DNA of 64,000 nucleotides from Pseudomonas viridiflava (GCF_900589395.1 NZ_UUIS01000041.1:1-64000); one strand, 5' to 3'; counted from the first letter of the stretch, positions 47,087 through 55,511 are shown. Numbers and translations are program-made. The notes: generated by a model not told the origin, from the sequence alone.

Positions 47087-47458
47087 TCAACGCTGACCGG
47101 CGAGAGTGATCGACACCGACTCGGCGAAACGCAGGGCATGCGGCTTGTCGACTTCGACCTCGGCGTAGGTCACCGCCGTGTGGCTCATGACCAGATCGAG
47201 CACTTCCTGGGTCAGGCGTTCCAGCAGCGCGAAGCGATTGCCTTCGACGTGCTGGATAATCGCCTTGGTGATGGTGCGGTAATTCAGCGCGTGATCGATG
47301 TCGTTATCACGCACCGCGGCCTGGGCGGCATAGCAGATCGTCAGGTTGATCAGCACGTCCTGCTTGTTGAGGATCTCGTCCTCGTTGATGCCGATAAACG
47401 TGCGCAGGCGCAGGTCCTTGACCCGGATGCGCGCCGTGCCTGGTTCAAGCTTGGCCAT
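47087..47458 (-). CDS. folX: Dihydroneopterin triphosphate 2'-epimerase
   Basis: Epimerises dihydroneopterin triphosphate to the monapterin form. 123 residues of the FolB/FolX T-fold: [20 protein letters not shown] and [17 protein letters not shown], with [14 protein letters not shown] at the end. The FolX rather than FolB call rests on the operon with folM and folE. ATG shares an A with the folE stop (TAATG). Product feeds tetrahydromonapterin, the cofactor of phenylalanine hydroxylase in pseudomonads. Confidence 0.92.
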   Translation of the reverse strand: MAKLEPGTARIRVKDLRLRTFIGINEDEILNKQDVLINLTICYAAQAAVRDNDIDHALNYRTITKAIIQHVEGNRFALLERLTQEVLDLVMSHTAVTYAEVEVDKPHALRFAESVSITLAGQR

Positions 47459-48024
47459 TAACCCTTGCTCCGTCCGATCAGTTGCAGAAACTCCATGCGC
47501 GTGGTGCTCGACTCGCGGAAAGCGCCCAGCATCACCGAGGTGTTCATGGTCGAGTTCTGCTTTTCGACGCCGCGCATCATCATGCACATGTGCTTGGCTT
47601 CGATGACCACCGCCACGCCGGCGGCCTGGGTGACGCTCTGGATCGACTCGGCGATCTGCCGGGTCAGGTTTTCCTGGATCTGCAGGCGGCGGGCAAACAT
47701 GTCGACCACCCGGGCGATCTTCGACAGCCCCAGGACCTTGCCGGTCGGGATATAGGCCACGTGCGCCTTGCCGATGAAGGGCAACAAGTGATGCTCGCAC
47801 AGCGAGTACAGCTCGATGTCCTGGACGATGACCATTTCGTCGTTGTCAGAGGCGAACAGCGCACCATTGACGATCTCGTCAAGGCTTTGCGTGTAACCAT
47901 GACACAGGTATTGCATGGCCTTGGCGGCGCGCTTTGGCGTATCCAGCAGGCCTTCGCGTTCTGGATCTTCACCCAGGCCCACAAGAATGTCTCGGTACTG
48001 CTGTGGCAGGGATTCGCTCATCAT
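47458..48024 (-). CDS. folE: GTP cyclohydrolase I
   Basis: Converts GTP to dihydroneopterin triphosphate. 188 residues. Zinc ligands are visible: Cys76 and His79 in [11 protein letters not shown] and Cys147 in [10 protein letters not shown]. Other family parts are [16 protein letters not shown] and NTSVMLGAF. Lies 18 bp after folM and overlaps folX. Two tandem ATGs are possible. This copy seems dedicated to monapterin synthesis. Confidence 0.96.
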   Translation of the reverse strand: MMSESLPQQYRDILVGLGEDPEREGLLDTPKRAAKAMQYLCHGYTQSLDEIVNGALFASDNDEMVIVQDIELYSLCEHHLLPFIGKAHVAYIPTGKVLGLSKIARVVDMFARRLQIQENLTRQIAESIQSVTQAAGVAVVIEAKHMCMMMRGVEKQNSTMNTSVMLGAFRESSTTRMEFLQLIGRSKG

Positions 48025-48042
48025 CGGGGTCCTCGGGGCGGC

Positions 48043-48753
48043 TTACTTGAGATGCCGTCCACCGTTTACGGTCAGGGTTGTGCCGGTCACATAAGGTGTG
48101 TCGAGCAGGTAGCGCAGGCTCTGGTAGATCACCTCGGCACCGGGCTCGATCCCCAGTGCCGATTTGGCCAGGGTTGTGGCGCGGTACGCCGCGTCGTCGT
48201 CGGGTTGGAACATCAGCAGGGCCGGGGCGATGCCATTGACCTTGATGCTCGGCGCCAGGCGCGCGGCAAATGACAGGGTCAGGCTTTCCAGGCCGGCCTT
48301 GCTGGCGCAATAGGCAGTGTGCTTGCTGCTGCCCTTGCGGGTCACGTCATCGCTGATATGCACGATGTCGGCAACCGGACTGCGTTGCAGCAGTTCGGCA
48401 CCGTGCAGGTTGATCAGGTAGGGCGCCAGCATGTGAATGCTGAACATCCGGGTAAAGACCTCGGCCTCATGGCCCGGCGCTTCGGCCAGCCATTCGGAAG
48501 CGTTGTGCACAATGGCGCGCAGGCAGTCAGTGTGCGCTTTCAACTGGTCGAGGAACGCCATGATCCCCGCTTCGCTGGCAAAGTCGGCAGGCAGGGCGAT
48601 AGCGCCCGCTGCACGCAGTTGTTCAACGCCTGGGCGCAGGGTACGGTAACTGATGATCACCGGCTGGCCGTCTTCGAGCAGGCGCTGCGCACAGTGCAGG
48701 CCGACGCGCTGGCTGGCGCCGGTGATCAGGATCGGGGCAGGGCTGGAGGCCAT
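48043..48753 (-). CDS. folM: Dihydromonapterin reductase
   Basis: A 236-residue short-chain dehydrogenase. The NADPH motif is TGASQRVG (11-18), and the catalytic pair Tyr148/Lys152 is in AYCASK. These, with HISDDVTRKGSSKHTAY, match FolM, which reduces dihydromonapterin to tetrahydromonapterin. First gene of the folM-folE-folX operon. A TTGTACA box at 48852-48859 may overlap its promoter. Confidence 0.93.
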   Translation of the reverse strand: MASSPAPILITGASQRVGLHCAQRLLEDGQPVIISYRTLRPGVEQLRAAGAIALPADFASEAGIMAFLDQLKAHTDCLRAIVHNASEWLAEAPGHEAEVFTRMFSIHMLAPYLINLHGAELLQRSPVADIVHISDDVTRKGSSKHTAYCASKAGLESLTLSFAARLAPSIKVNGIAPALLMFQPDDDAAYRATTLAKSALGIEPGAEVIYQSLRYLLDTPYVTGTTLTVNGGRHLK

Positions 48754-48832
48754 CGACAGTTCACGAATTCAATCAGGCAGGAAAATGGGAACAGCTTCCT
48801 GTGAATTCAGGAAGTCGGCCGTCAGTGGCAAA

Positions 48833-48859
48833 GTTATACCAATGCCGAACGCTGTACAA
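48833..48859 (-). promoter_or_regulatory. Possible promoter with TTGTACA box before folM
   Basis: On the minus strand TTGTAC (48854-48859) and TATAAC (48833-48838) stand 15 bp apart, 80 bp before folM. The -35 is part of a TTGTACAG octamer like those before the photolyase locus. The spacer is short, and one octamer could occur by chance. Confidence 0.3.
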
Positions 48860-48898
48860 CCTTGGCGCCGCCTGTCGAGCAAGGGGGCGAGATCTGTT

Positions 48899-48922
48899 GC
48901 CGGTATCGGATCCGATACCGGC
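48899..48922. repeat. Perfect 24-bp palindrome
   Basis: GCCGGTATCGGA followed directly by its reverse complement, 13 bp downstream of the leftward monooxygenase-like gene. It has no loop and no T-run, so it may be an operator for folM or a weak terminator. Confidence 0.7.
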
Positions 48923-48935
48923 CAGATGAGCGCTG

Positions 48936-49505
48936 TCAGCGCGCAGAGGCCGACTCGGTGCGATTGCGCGGCAGGGAGGGCGTGGCGTTCAGCCAGGGGG
49001 CCAGCAGGCGGGTCGACAGCGGAATAAACAGATACACCATCAACGGGGTGAGGATCAGCGTACTGAACATGATGCGCGGCATCAGCTCCAGTTGGCCAAG
49101 GAGCGGCCCCAGGATGAAATTGAACAGCAACGACACCGGAAAGAACGCCAGCCAGATGGCCACCGCCTGCTTCCAGCGTGGCGGACGGGAACCGGCGGCG
49201 CCAAACCAGCCGGCAATGCCGCTGGCACGATGCTCCGAAGGTTGGTCGAACAGGCCATTGCCACGCACCAACCAGGCGCGTCGTGAAGCCGAATGCTCCC
49301 AGGCGTGCAGGGTGTGCGCATCGGCAAAGCGGAAAATCATCTGGAATTCGTTATCGCCAGGCGGTGGAGCTAGCACACCCGAGCCCAGGTAACCGGGGAA
49401 GTCGGTGGCCAGGCGTTCGCCTTCATGCAGCCAGGCAAGGAGTTCCTGATAGCAGCCGTGGGCAACACGGCGGGCCACCAGCAAGGTGACGGGAGCGGTA
49501 GACAT
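48936..49505 (-). CDS. Antibiotic-biosynthesis-monooxygenase-like membrane protein
   Basis: A 189-residue protein. Residues 1-95 form an ABM (dimeric alpha/beta barrel) domain: VTLLVARRVAHGCYQELL, then QMIFRFADAHTLHAWEHS. The C-terminal part has two membrane helices (IWLAFFPVSLLFNFILGPLL and MFSTLILTPLMVYLFIPL). This ABM-plus-two-TM type is common in proteobacteria, role unknown. GGAGAT stands before the ATG. Confidence 0.85.
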   Translation of the reverse strand: MSTAPVTLLVARRVAHGCYQELLAWLHEGERLATDFPGYLGSGVLAPPPGDNEFQMIFRFADAHTLHAWEHSASRRAWLVRGNGLFDQPSEHRASGIAGWFGAAGSRPPRWKQAVAIWLAFFPVSLLFNFILGPLLGQLELMPRIMFSTLILTPLMVYLFIPLSTRLLAPWLNATPSLPRNRTESASAR

Positions 49506-49670
49506 TGTGTATCTCCATGGCGTTATGAGGCTCCCGGGTAGGGAACTCATCAGGCACGGCGCCGGGGTGGTGGCAACGTGTCAGCTTCGGACAGCAAGCA
49601 AGCAAGGATTATTCCTGAAATCCTGCAACAAGCCATGAAAATTTGAATGCCCGGCCAGAGACGGCCTGGA

Positions 49671-50285
49671 TCAACCCGCCAGCGTATGCACGGCCGGGTG
49701 CAGCCGGCGATGTTCTCCCAGCATGTACTGGCGCAGGCGCTCGCTGTCTTCGGGGTATTTTTCACTGAGGTGATAGGCCGCCATGCCTTTTTCGGTCATG
49801 CGCTCCAGGCGCCCGCGCATGGCGATGGGCGGATGGCCTGCCGGATTGAACCAGGCCGAGAAATGCCGTGGCGGGTTGCCCTTGCGGCGGTACTCGATCA
49901 GTACGCCCTTGAACGACACCTCATGTACCCACAGGGCGGTCAGCACACCCTCGTCGGTTTCCAGCGGGATCGGCGTGGGCAGCACCAGGCGCCAGGGACG
50001 GATCTGCGGGCCTTCTTCATAGATGCTGGGCGTGCCGACCTGCAGGCGCTGGGCGTGAAACTCATCCTCCACCATCTGCAGTGGAAAGCTGATTTTCTGG
50101 TTGTTGAACTGGGCCTGGATCGTCACCTGTTCACTGGCCGCCAGCCGCGCCAGCAAGTCCTGGATCTGGATACCGCCGTTGACGACCAGGTTGCGTGTCG
50201 AGTCGCGCACGTTCAACTGGGGGTTACGCTGCATGCCCAGAATGAAGTCCAGTTCGTCCTGGGTCAGAATTGTTTCAGGCTGCAT
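49671..50285 (-). CDS. PilZ-like protein
   Basis: A 204-residue cytoplasmic protein. The C-terminal half has VHEVSFKGVLIEYR, which fits the xSxxG motif of PilZ c-di-GMP receptors, while the RxxxR motif is not certain (RPWRL at 96-100 is a candidate). The N-terminal part (LTQDELDFILGMQRNP) does not match a family I can name. The start is one of three in-frame ATGs and has no strong ribosome site, so the N-terminus may be longer. Confidence 0.6.
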   Translation of the reverse strand: MQPETILTQDELDFILGMQRNPQLNVRDSTRNLVVNGGIQIQDLLARLAASEQVTIQAQFNNQKISFPLQMVEDEFHAQRLQVGTPSIYEEGPQIRPWRLVLPTPIPLETDEGVLTALWVHEVSFKGVLIEYRRKGNPPRHFSAWFNPAGHPPIAMRGRLERMTEKGMAAYHLSEKYPEDSERLRQYMLGEHRRLHPAVHTLAG

Positions 50286-50515
50286 GATGAAACCCGGATC
50301 GATCCGTAAGTGGGAAAAAGACCACAAAATAACCGCCATGTTCTGACCGTCGGTCACTTTGTCACTGACTTTATGCCAGACCGGCGCTGCAGGCGTGTTC
50401 AGGTCTGCATCAAGGTGCCTGCACCGCTGGCAGCGCGCGGCCACCCTGCTGCACGAGCAGGTCAGGCGAATGGTGCATAATAGCCCCAATTTTTAGTCTG
50501 GCACGGGAATCCTCA

Positions 50516-50968
50516 ATGAAAATCGCCATCCTTTCCGGCACTGTCTTTGGCTCGGCAGAAGACGTGGCCCGGCATGCCAGTGCACTGCTGCGCGAGGCCG
50601 GCCATGAGGTGTTGTTCAACACGCGCCTGACCCAGGCCGAGCTGCTGGCCTTCGAGCCGCAGGCGTTGCTGGCGGTGACGTCGACTACTGGCATGGGCGA
50701 ACTGCCCGACAATTTGCAGCCGCTGTACTACCAATTGCGCGACACCCTGCCGGCTGCGCTGCGCGGTTTGCCCGGCGGCGTGATCGCCTTGGGTGACTCC
50801 AGTTATGACGACACTTTCTGCGGCGGCGGCGCCCTTATGAGCGAGCTGTTCGGCGAACTCGGCGTAAACGAAGTGCAGGCCATGCTGCGCCTGGACGCCA
50901 GCGAGAGCGTCACCCCGGACACCGACGCCGAGCCCTGGCTGGCCGGGTTCATCGTCACGCTCGGCTGA
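50516..50968 (+). CDS. Flavodoxin (MioC-like)
   Basis: A 150-residue FMN protein. The phosphate loop is LSGTVFGSAEDVA (6-18), and TSTTGMGELPDN and LGDSSYDDTFCGGG make the two isoalloxazine loops. The length and pattern match the MioC/YqcA short-chain flavodoxins. A redox carrier of unknown partner. The stop is 11 bp from the convergent unknown gene. Confidence 0.92.
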   Translation: MKIAILSGTVFGSAEDVARHASALLREAGHEVLFNTRLTQAELLAFEPQALLAVTSTTGMGELPDNLQPLYYQLRDTLPAALRGLPGGVIALGDSSYDDTFCGGGALMSELFGELGVNEVQAMLRLDASESVTPDTDAEPWLAGFIVTLG

Positions 50969-50979
50969 GGCTGACCGGA

Positions 50980-52314
50980 TCAAGGCCTGCGCACCCGGCC
51001 GTGGGTTTTCATTTTCATGAACAGGTAGTCGAACAGGGTGAGCAGGCGGGGCCTAGCGGGTTTGCCGCCGATCAGGCTTTCGAAGGGGTTGCTGGAGGCT
51101 TTTGGTTCGGTCGTATTTTCGGGTGTTTTCTCGATCTGTTCCGGGATACCGGTGACAGGGTTCATGACATAGCCTGCGGCTTTGCCGGTGGCGGTAATCG
51201 TCCAGACGCCTTGCCGGTTAATGAGCACAGGCTCCTCACGTGGCTGAAGCCTTATCGTCTCGCAAGCGTGGACGATCTTGTCTGTGACTTTGGGGTCTCG
51301 GGTATAGGTTTTGAAGCGCGTGTCGAGCGCGTAGTCTTCGCCAGTGTCGGCGGAGAATTTCATTACCATGGCTTCAAGAAAGCCGGGGTCACCGCTATAG
51401 CTGTAGGGACGAAAGCCCGGATCAAGAGTGAAGCGCACAAATCCCTTGTCCAACAACGTGCTGTTAATCGCCGTGCCGCCCAATACGCGCTGGGCAGTGG
51501 TGGCATGGGCTGCGGTGAAGGTAACGCTTAATTGTCGGCCCTCACCATCGTACCTGTGACCATCATTCATGTTACGCAGAACACTGCCATTGTCATGCCT
51601 GCTATAAACAGCAATATCCCTGGCCAGGTCGTCGACATACCTTAAGTCTGCACCTTGAACCTGAGCGTAAGCGTACACATGAGAAATCAGACGACGATCC
51701 AGTAAGGTAAGAAAATCGACGTCCGGATGACTGATGTTTTCCAGAAGATAACCGTCCGCCTTATCGCGCACCGGACCTTCGTGTGCCTCGTACAGACGTG
51801 ATACCAAGAGGTCATGGCCCGCCTGATTCATGTCATCTGTAAGAAGGCTTGTTCGATGCGGGGTGTTCGCTATCTGGAGCGCCTGCCAGGCCGCCCGGCG
51901 TTCATTGACCGTAAAGGTATTGTTGGCATCAAAGGCAATCAGAGTCAGTTGATCCACTGGCATGGCTTTGAATGGGTTGCTGTCCAGACCATTACTGAAA
52001 TCAGTGGCCTGTCTGGCACGGGCTAGTAAACCGATATCTTGAGTGGCAGGTTGCTCTGCGTCATGCCGGGCCTTGTTGGCTTGATAGCGGTCGCCTGTGA
52101 ATTGTTCCAGTAATGCAGCCCGCTCATCGAGGCTCAACGCTGTGTCACGGACGGCGGCGCGAGTAGAGGCCTTGCTTATTTGAAGTGCTGTGGCAGAGAG
52201 TGATTCTTGAGGGGCAGGAACATTTTTTTCTATGCCGGAAGGACTGGCGACAGGAGGACGTGTGGCCTGTGAGAGCCTAGGGGCAGGCAAAATATTGCGG
52301 TTGGTAATAATCAT
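50980..52314 (-). CDS. Unknown protein of duplicated module, copy 1
   Basis: A 444-residue protein of no family I recognise. The N-terminal 60 residues are Ser/Pro/Ala-rich without signal peptide (NILPAPRLSQATRPPVASPS). The rest is globular: ATDFSNGL, NPFKAMPVDQL, TFTVNERRAAWQAL, HVYAYAQVQGADLRYVDDLA, VLGGTAINSTLLDKGFVRF and FKTYTRDPK. A basic tail ends TLFDYLFMKMKTHGRVRRP. More than half of its positions match the copy 2 protein. It follows its own FlhE-like gene by about 100 bp. GGATGA before the ATG is the ribosome site shared by both copies. Confidence 0.8.
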   Translation of the reverse strand: MIITNRNILPAPRLSQATRPPVASPSGIEKNVPAPQESLSATALQISKASTRAAVRDTALSLDERAALLEQFTGDRYQANKARHDAEQPATQDIGLLARARQATDFSNGLDSNPFKAMPVDQLTLIAFDANNTFTVNERRAAWQALQIANTPHRTSLLTDDMNQAGHDLLVSRLYEAHEGPVRDKADGYLLENISHPDVDFLTLLDRRLISHVYAYAQVQGADLRYVDDLARDIAVYSRHDNGSVLRNMNDGHRYDGEGRQLSVTFTAAHATTAQRVLGGTAINSTLLDKGFVRFTLDPGFRPYSYSGDPGFLEAMVMKFSADTGEDYALDTRFKTYTRDPKVTDKIVHACETIRLQPREEPVLINRQGVWTITATGKAAGYVMNPVTGIPEQIEKTPENTTEPKASSNPFESLIGGKPARPRLLTLFDYLFMKMKTHGRVRRP

Positions 52315-52413
52315 GGATTTTTCATCCGCTTTATTGAATGCTTCCAGGAACCTGAAGGATTCATGTAGGCCCAAAGGCACTCCCATCTTGGTATGAGCAA
52401 GGAGTGCCCGGCG

Positions 52414-52869
52414 TCATTGATAAGCAATACGGAGCGAGATCATGTCGTTGCCAGCAGGGCTGATGGTTTGTCGATCCCCCTGAGTTTTATGGATAATCTG
52501 GACAGTCGACTCATGGCCAAGTCTTAATGAATTGAATTTGCTGGATGTTCCTGCTGCGCCCGGGAGTGCATCGTCACAGATTTTTACTTGGCCTCTTCCT
52601 TCCCCATAGGGGAAATAGCACACCTCTAGTTGTTCAGTAACGTTCGCGTAAGGGTAGCGTGTGGCGTTCCAGCTTAGCTGCTCAAGCTTCATAGGGGCAG
52701 CCGATAGCGTTCTTGGCAAGTCTGCGAACTTCACCCGGAAATAAGAAGCTGCGCTGTCATGATTGACGAGCCGAATCGTTCTCGGCGCAGAGACTTTGTC
52801 GATAGTAATTTCCTGCCCATGGCTATAGGCAGATACCAGAATGAGTACGGTGCAGAGTAAAGCTTTCAT
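52414..52869 (-). CDS. Exported protein of duplicated module, FlhE-like, copy 1
   Basis: A 151-residue protein with a signal peptide (MKALLCTVLILVSAYSHG, cleavage near 18). Mature part: PRTIRLVNHDSAASYFRVKF, LEVCYFPYGEGRG and a second Cys 14 residues after the first, then LRLGHESTVQIIH and SPAGNDMISLRIAY. The layout (W near the middle, paired Cys, closing beta strand) resembles FlhE, but similarity is weak. AAGGAA precedes the ATG. First gene of copy 1. Confidence 0.75.
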   Translation of the reverse strand: MKALLCTVLILVSAYSHGQEITIDKVSAPRTIRLVNHDSAASYFRVKFADLPRTLSAAPMKLEQLSWNATRYPYANVTEQLEVCYFPYGEGRGQVKICDDALPGAAGTSSKFNSLRLGHESTVQIIHKTQGDRQTISPAGNDMISLRIAYQ

Positions 52870-53216
52870 GATGTATTCCTTTTTTTGTTTTTGGCTTTTT
52901 TCGCAAAGCGACGGGCCTGGTTTCAATTCATGACACTGATGTGTCTACGCATTGGAAACCTTTAAGCATGCTCTTGGTTATTTTGCTGTAGGTCTTGAGC
53001 TGAAAGTTATGTAGGATTATTCCAAGGGGCTTCTGGGCGTGAGCTACTGTTGTTATGTCGAAAAATTTCGATGCTGTACCTCTTTGTGTTAAAAATCTTA
53101 AGGGCATTCGGTCAGGTTTGTTGTAGTCCCTACTCCGTAAGTGGTGTGGGAATCTTCTGTTTGTTCATTGGTTTTGAACGGGTCATCATCGTAGCGCTTG
53201 GCTGATGCCGACTGAA
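52870..53216. other. Promoter region of copy 1, duplicated upstream of copy 2
   Basis: 347 bp, AT-rich, between the two module copies. The segment about 52951-53030 matches 55206-55275 (AAACCTTTAAGCATG against AAACCTTTAAACATG, then GCTGTAGG / TTGTAGG and GCTGAAA). This places the promoter of both copies inside the duplicated block. No coding frame recognised. Confidence 0.6.
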
Positions 53217-54566
53217 TCAAGGCCTGCGCACCCGGCCGTGGGTTTTCATTTTCATGAACAGGTAGTCGAACAGGGTGAGCAGGCGGGGCTTGACGGGTTT
53301 GCTGCCGATCAGGCTTTCGAAGGGGTTGCTGGGGATGTTGGGTTTGGCGGGTGTTTCGACGGCGCTTTCGATCTTTTCCGGAATGCCGGTCACTCGGTTC
53401 AATACATAGCCTTCAGCCTTGCCGGTGGCGGTGATTGTCCAGACGCCCTCTTTATTGATCAGCGCAGGCTCCCCTCGTGGCTGGAATCTCATTGTCTCGC
53501 AGGCGTGCACGATCTTGTCCTTGATTTTGGGGTCTCGGGTGTAAGTCTTGAAACGACTGTCAAGTACGTGCTCTTCGCCGTCTGTGCTGGAGAACTTGAG
53601 GATCATCTGCTCCAGAAAGCCCGGATCGCCCCCATTGTGGTAAGGCCAGACACTCGGGTCGAGGTTATAGCGTACAAACCCCTTGTCCAGCAGCGTGACG
53701 TTGATCGCAGCGCCTCCCAGCACGCGCTGGGCGATGGCAGCATTGGGGGCGGTAAAGCTGAAGCTCAATTGGCGACCCTGTTCATCATAGCTGTGCCCTC
53801 CATTGCTGTTGGCCAGGACACGCCCATCGTCATGCCGGCGATAGTCGGCAAGATCCCAGGCCAGATCATCCACGTACTTCAAGTGCGCACCTTGTTCCTG
53901 TGCATAGGCATACATGTGGGAAAGCAGGTGGCGATCCTGGCGTGTCAGAAAATCAACGTCGGGAACACTGATGGTTTCTCTGAGCAGGCCATGGGTCTTG
54001 TCGCGCTCGGGTCCTTCATGCCCGTAGAACAGGCGTGAGACCAGCACATCATGACCCTGCCGATGCTTGCGGGTCGTGAGATGTTCTCGAGGCAGCGTGT
54101 CGTTGGGCTCAAGGGCCTGCCAGGCCGCTCTGCGCTCGTTGACGGTAAAGGTGCTGCTGTCGTCATGGGCAATCAGCTTCAATTGATCCGGTGCCATGTT
54201 CTTGAACGGATTGACGGCCAGTCCGTTACTGAAGTCGGTAGCCTGCCTGGCACGGGTCAGCAGGCCGCTGTCCTGTGTGTCAGGTTGCTCGGCATCATGC
54301 AGGGCCTTGCGGGATTGATAGGCCGCGCCTGTGAGTGGCCGTAATGTCGCAGTGATCCGCGAGTTCCGTTCCTCAAGTGTTGCCGTCTTGTCACGTTCAG
54401 CCGCACGAACGGCGGCTTCGCTCAGTTGCTGAGCCGTGGCAGAGAAGTTTTCGGTGACCACGGGTGTTGTGGTGTGAGGTAGCAGGGATGTTTTCGCACT
54501 CGCGTCTGGCGATGTGGCAGGCAAAGAAGAAACGACAGGCAAGGTAGAGCCAGAGATGATAAGCAT
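53217..54566 (-). CDS. Unknown protein of duplicated module, copy 2
   Basis: A 449-residue paralogue of the copy 1 protein, with the same plan: a Ser/Thr/Pro-rich start (SGSTLPVVSSLPATSPDAS), ATDFSNGL, TFTVNERRAAWQAL, VLGGAAINVTLLDKGFVRY, FKTYTRDPKIKDKIVHACE and the tail TLFDYLFMKMKTHGRVRRP. The last 74 bp including the stop codon are identical to copy 1. AAAGGATGA precedes the ATG. The role is unknown; it has no membrane segment and could be secreted by a non-Sec route (inference). Confidence 0.8.
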   Translation of the reverse strand: MLIISGSTLPVVSSLPATSPDASAKTSLLPHTTTPVVTENFSATAQQLSEAAVRAAERDKTATLEERNSRITATLRPLTGAAYQSRKALHDAEQPDTQDSGLLTRARQATDFSNGLAVNPFKNMAPDQLKLIAHDDSSTFTVNERRAAWQALEPNDTLPREHLTTRKHRQGHDVLVSRLFYGHEGPERDKTHGLLRETISVPDVDFLTRQDRHLLSHMYAYAQEQGAHLKYVDDLAWDLADYRRHDDGRVLANSNGGHSYDEQGRQLSFSFTAPNAAIAQRVLGGAAINVTLLDKGFVRYNLDPSVWPYHNGGDPGFLEQMILKFSSTDGEEHVLDSRFKTYTRDPKIKDKIVHACETMRFQPRGEPALINKEGVWTITATGKAEGYVLNRVTGIPEKIESAVETPAKPNIPSNPFESLIGSKPVKPRLLTLFDYLFMKMKTHGRVRRP

Positions 54567-54669
54567 AGAGTTTCTTCATCCTTTAATTGGATCTTCAGGA
54601 AGACTGACCGAACAAGCAGAATGCCGCGATATCCAGGGCACTCCGATGGCTCGGGAGTGACCTGGGTTA

Positions 54670-55122
54670 TCAATAACTGAAACGGATGGTTATGCGGTCA
54701 TTGCCGGCAGGACTGATCGTTTGTCGATCACCGCTCACGCTATGGATAACCTGCACGGCAGACTGATGACCAAAGCGTAATGAACGAAATTTATCCGACA
54801 CGCCCGGAGCATTGAGCGCTACCTCTTCTTCACAGGTGCTGGGCTTGCCGACGCCATCCCCATACGGGAAGTAGCAGATTTTGATCTTTTCAGTAATGTT
54901 GTAAGGGTAGTGAGTGGTTTTCCAGCTGATGTTTTCAACTTTCATGGGGGGCGACAGCGGCACCACTGGCAAGTCCGAGCATTTTACATGGACGTAGGAG
55001 GCTGCATTGCCATGGTTGACGAGCCTGATGGTTCTGGGCACAGAGGATTTTTCAAACGTGGACTCTCCCGCATAACTGCAAGCAGAAGCCAGAATGAGTG
55101 CGGTGCAAAGCAAGGTTTTCAT
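54670..55122 (-). CDS. Exported protein of duplicated module, FlhE-like, copy 2
   Basis: A 150-residue paralogue of the copy 1 exported protein: signal peptide MKTLLCTALILASACSYAG, PRTIRLVNHGNAASYVHVK, ICYFPYGDGVG with a second Cys 14 residues on, and GDRQTISPAGND near the end. The Cys spacing is the same in both copies. It stands 103 bp before the unknown large gene; AAGGAA precedes the ATG. Periplasmic location expected. Confidence 0.75.
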   Translation of the reverse strand: MKTLLCTALILASACSYAGESTFEKSSVPRTIRLVNHGNAASYVHVKCSDLPVVPLSPPMKVENISWKTTHYPYNITEKIKICYFPYGDGVGKPSTCEEEVALNAPGVSDKFRSLRFGHQSAVQVIHSVSGDRQTISPAGNDRITIRFSY

Positions 55123-55509
55123 GATCTATTCCTTTTTGTTCGGGATGGCCTTTTACGCGCAGCGTAAGGCCTGGGTTTCAAAATGCGACGCCAAGGTTCG
55201 GCGCATTGATAAACCTTTAAACATGTCTGAAAGTTTTTTGTTGTAGGGGCTGTGCTGAAAAGTGTGTGGGAATATTCTTTGCGGATGATAAGTGTGCGCT
55301 ATTTGGCTTTTTAAGCGGCGTGGCGGGCTGTCTGGTCTCTATGCGAAGTGGGCGTAAGGCGGGCAATTAATTGTTGTTCAGGGGGTGGCGCGTAGGCATT
55401 TTCTTTTTGGTTTGTAGGGTTCGTATGGTTTTTGGTTTCGCCATTAATTAGTTCGAAAAATCTCCGATAGTCCGGATTGCCATCTGCGTATTGATCAGGA
55501 GTCATCACC
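55123..55509. other. AT-rich intergenic region, promoter of copy 2
   Basis: 387 bp. The right-hand half may hold a small leftward frame (55311-55511); the left-hand part carries the duplicated promoter block 55206-55275. Otherwise nothing was recognised. Confidence 0.5.
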
Positions 55510-55511
55510 AT
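55311..55511 (-). CDS. Possible small protein, antisense to a neighbour's start
   Basis: A possible 66-residue protein beginning MVMTPDQYADGNPDYRRFFE and continuing LINGETKNH. Its ATG overlaps the ATG of the rightward 178-residue gene on the other strand. AGGGG lies 7 nt before it. Amino-acid composition looks protein-like, but no family is recognised, so it may be spurious. Confidence 0.3.
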   Translation of the reverse strand: MVMTPDQYADGNPDYRRFFELINGETKNHTNPTNQKENAYAPPPEQQLIARLTPTSHRDQTARHAA

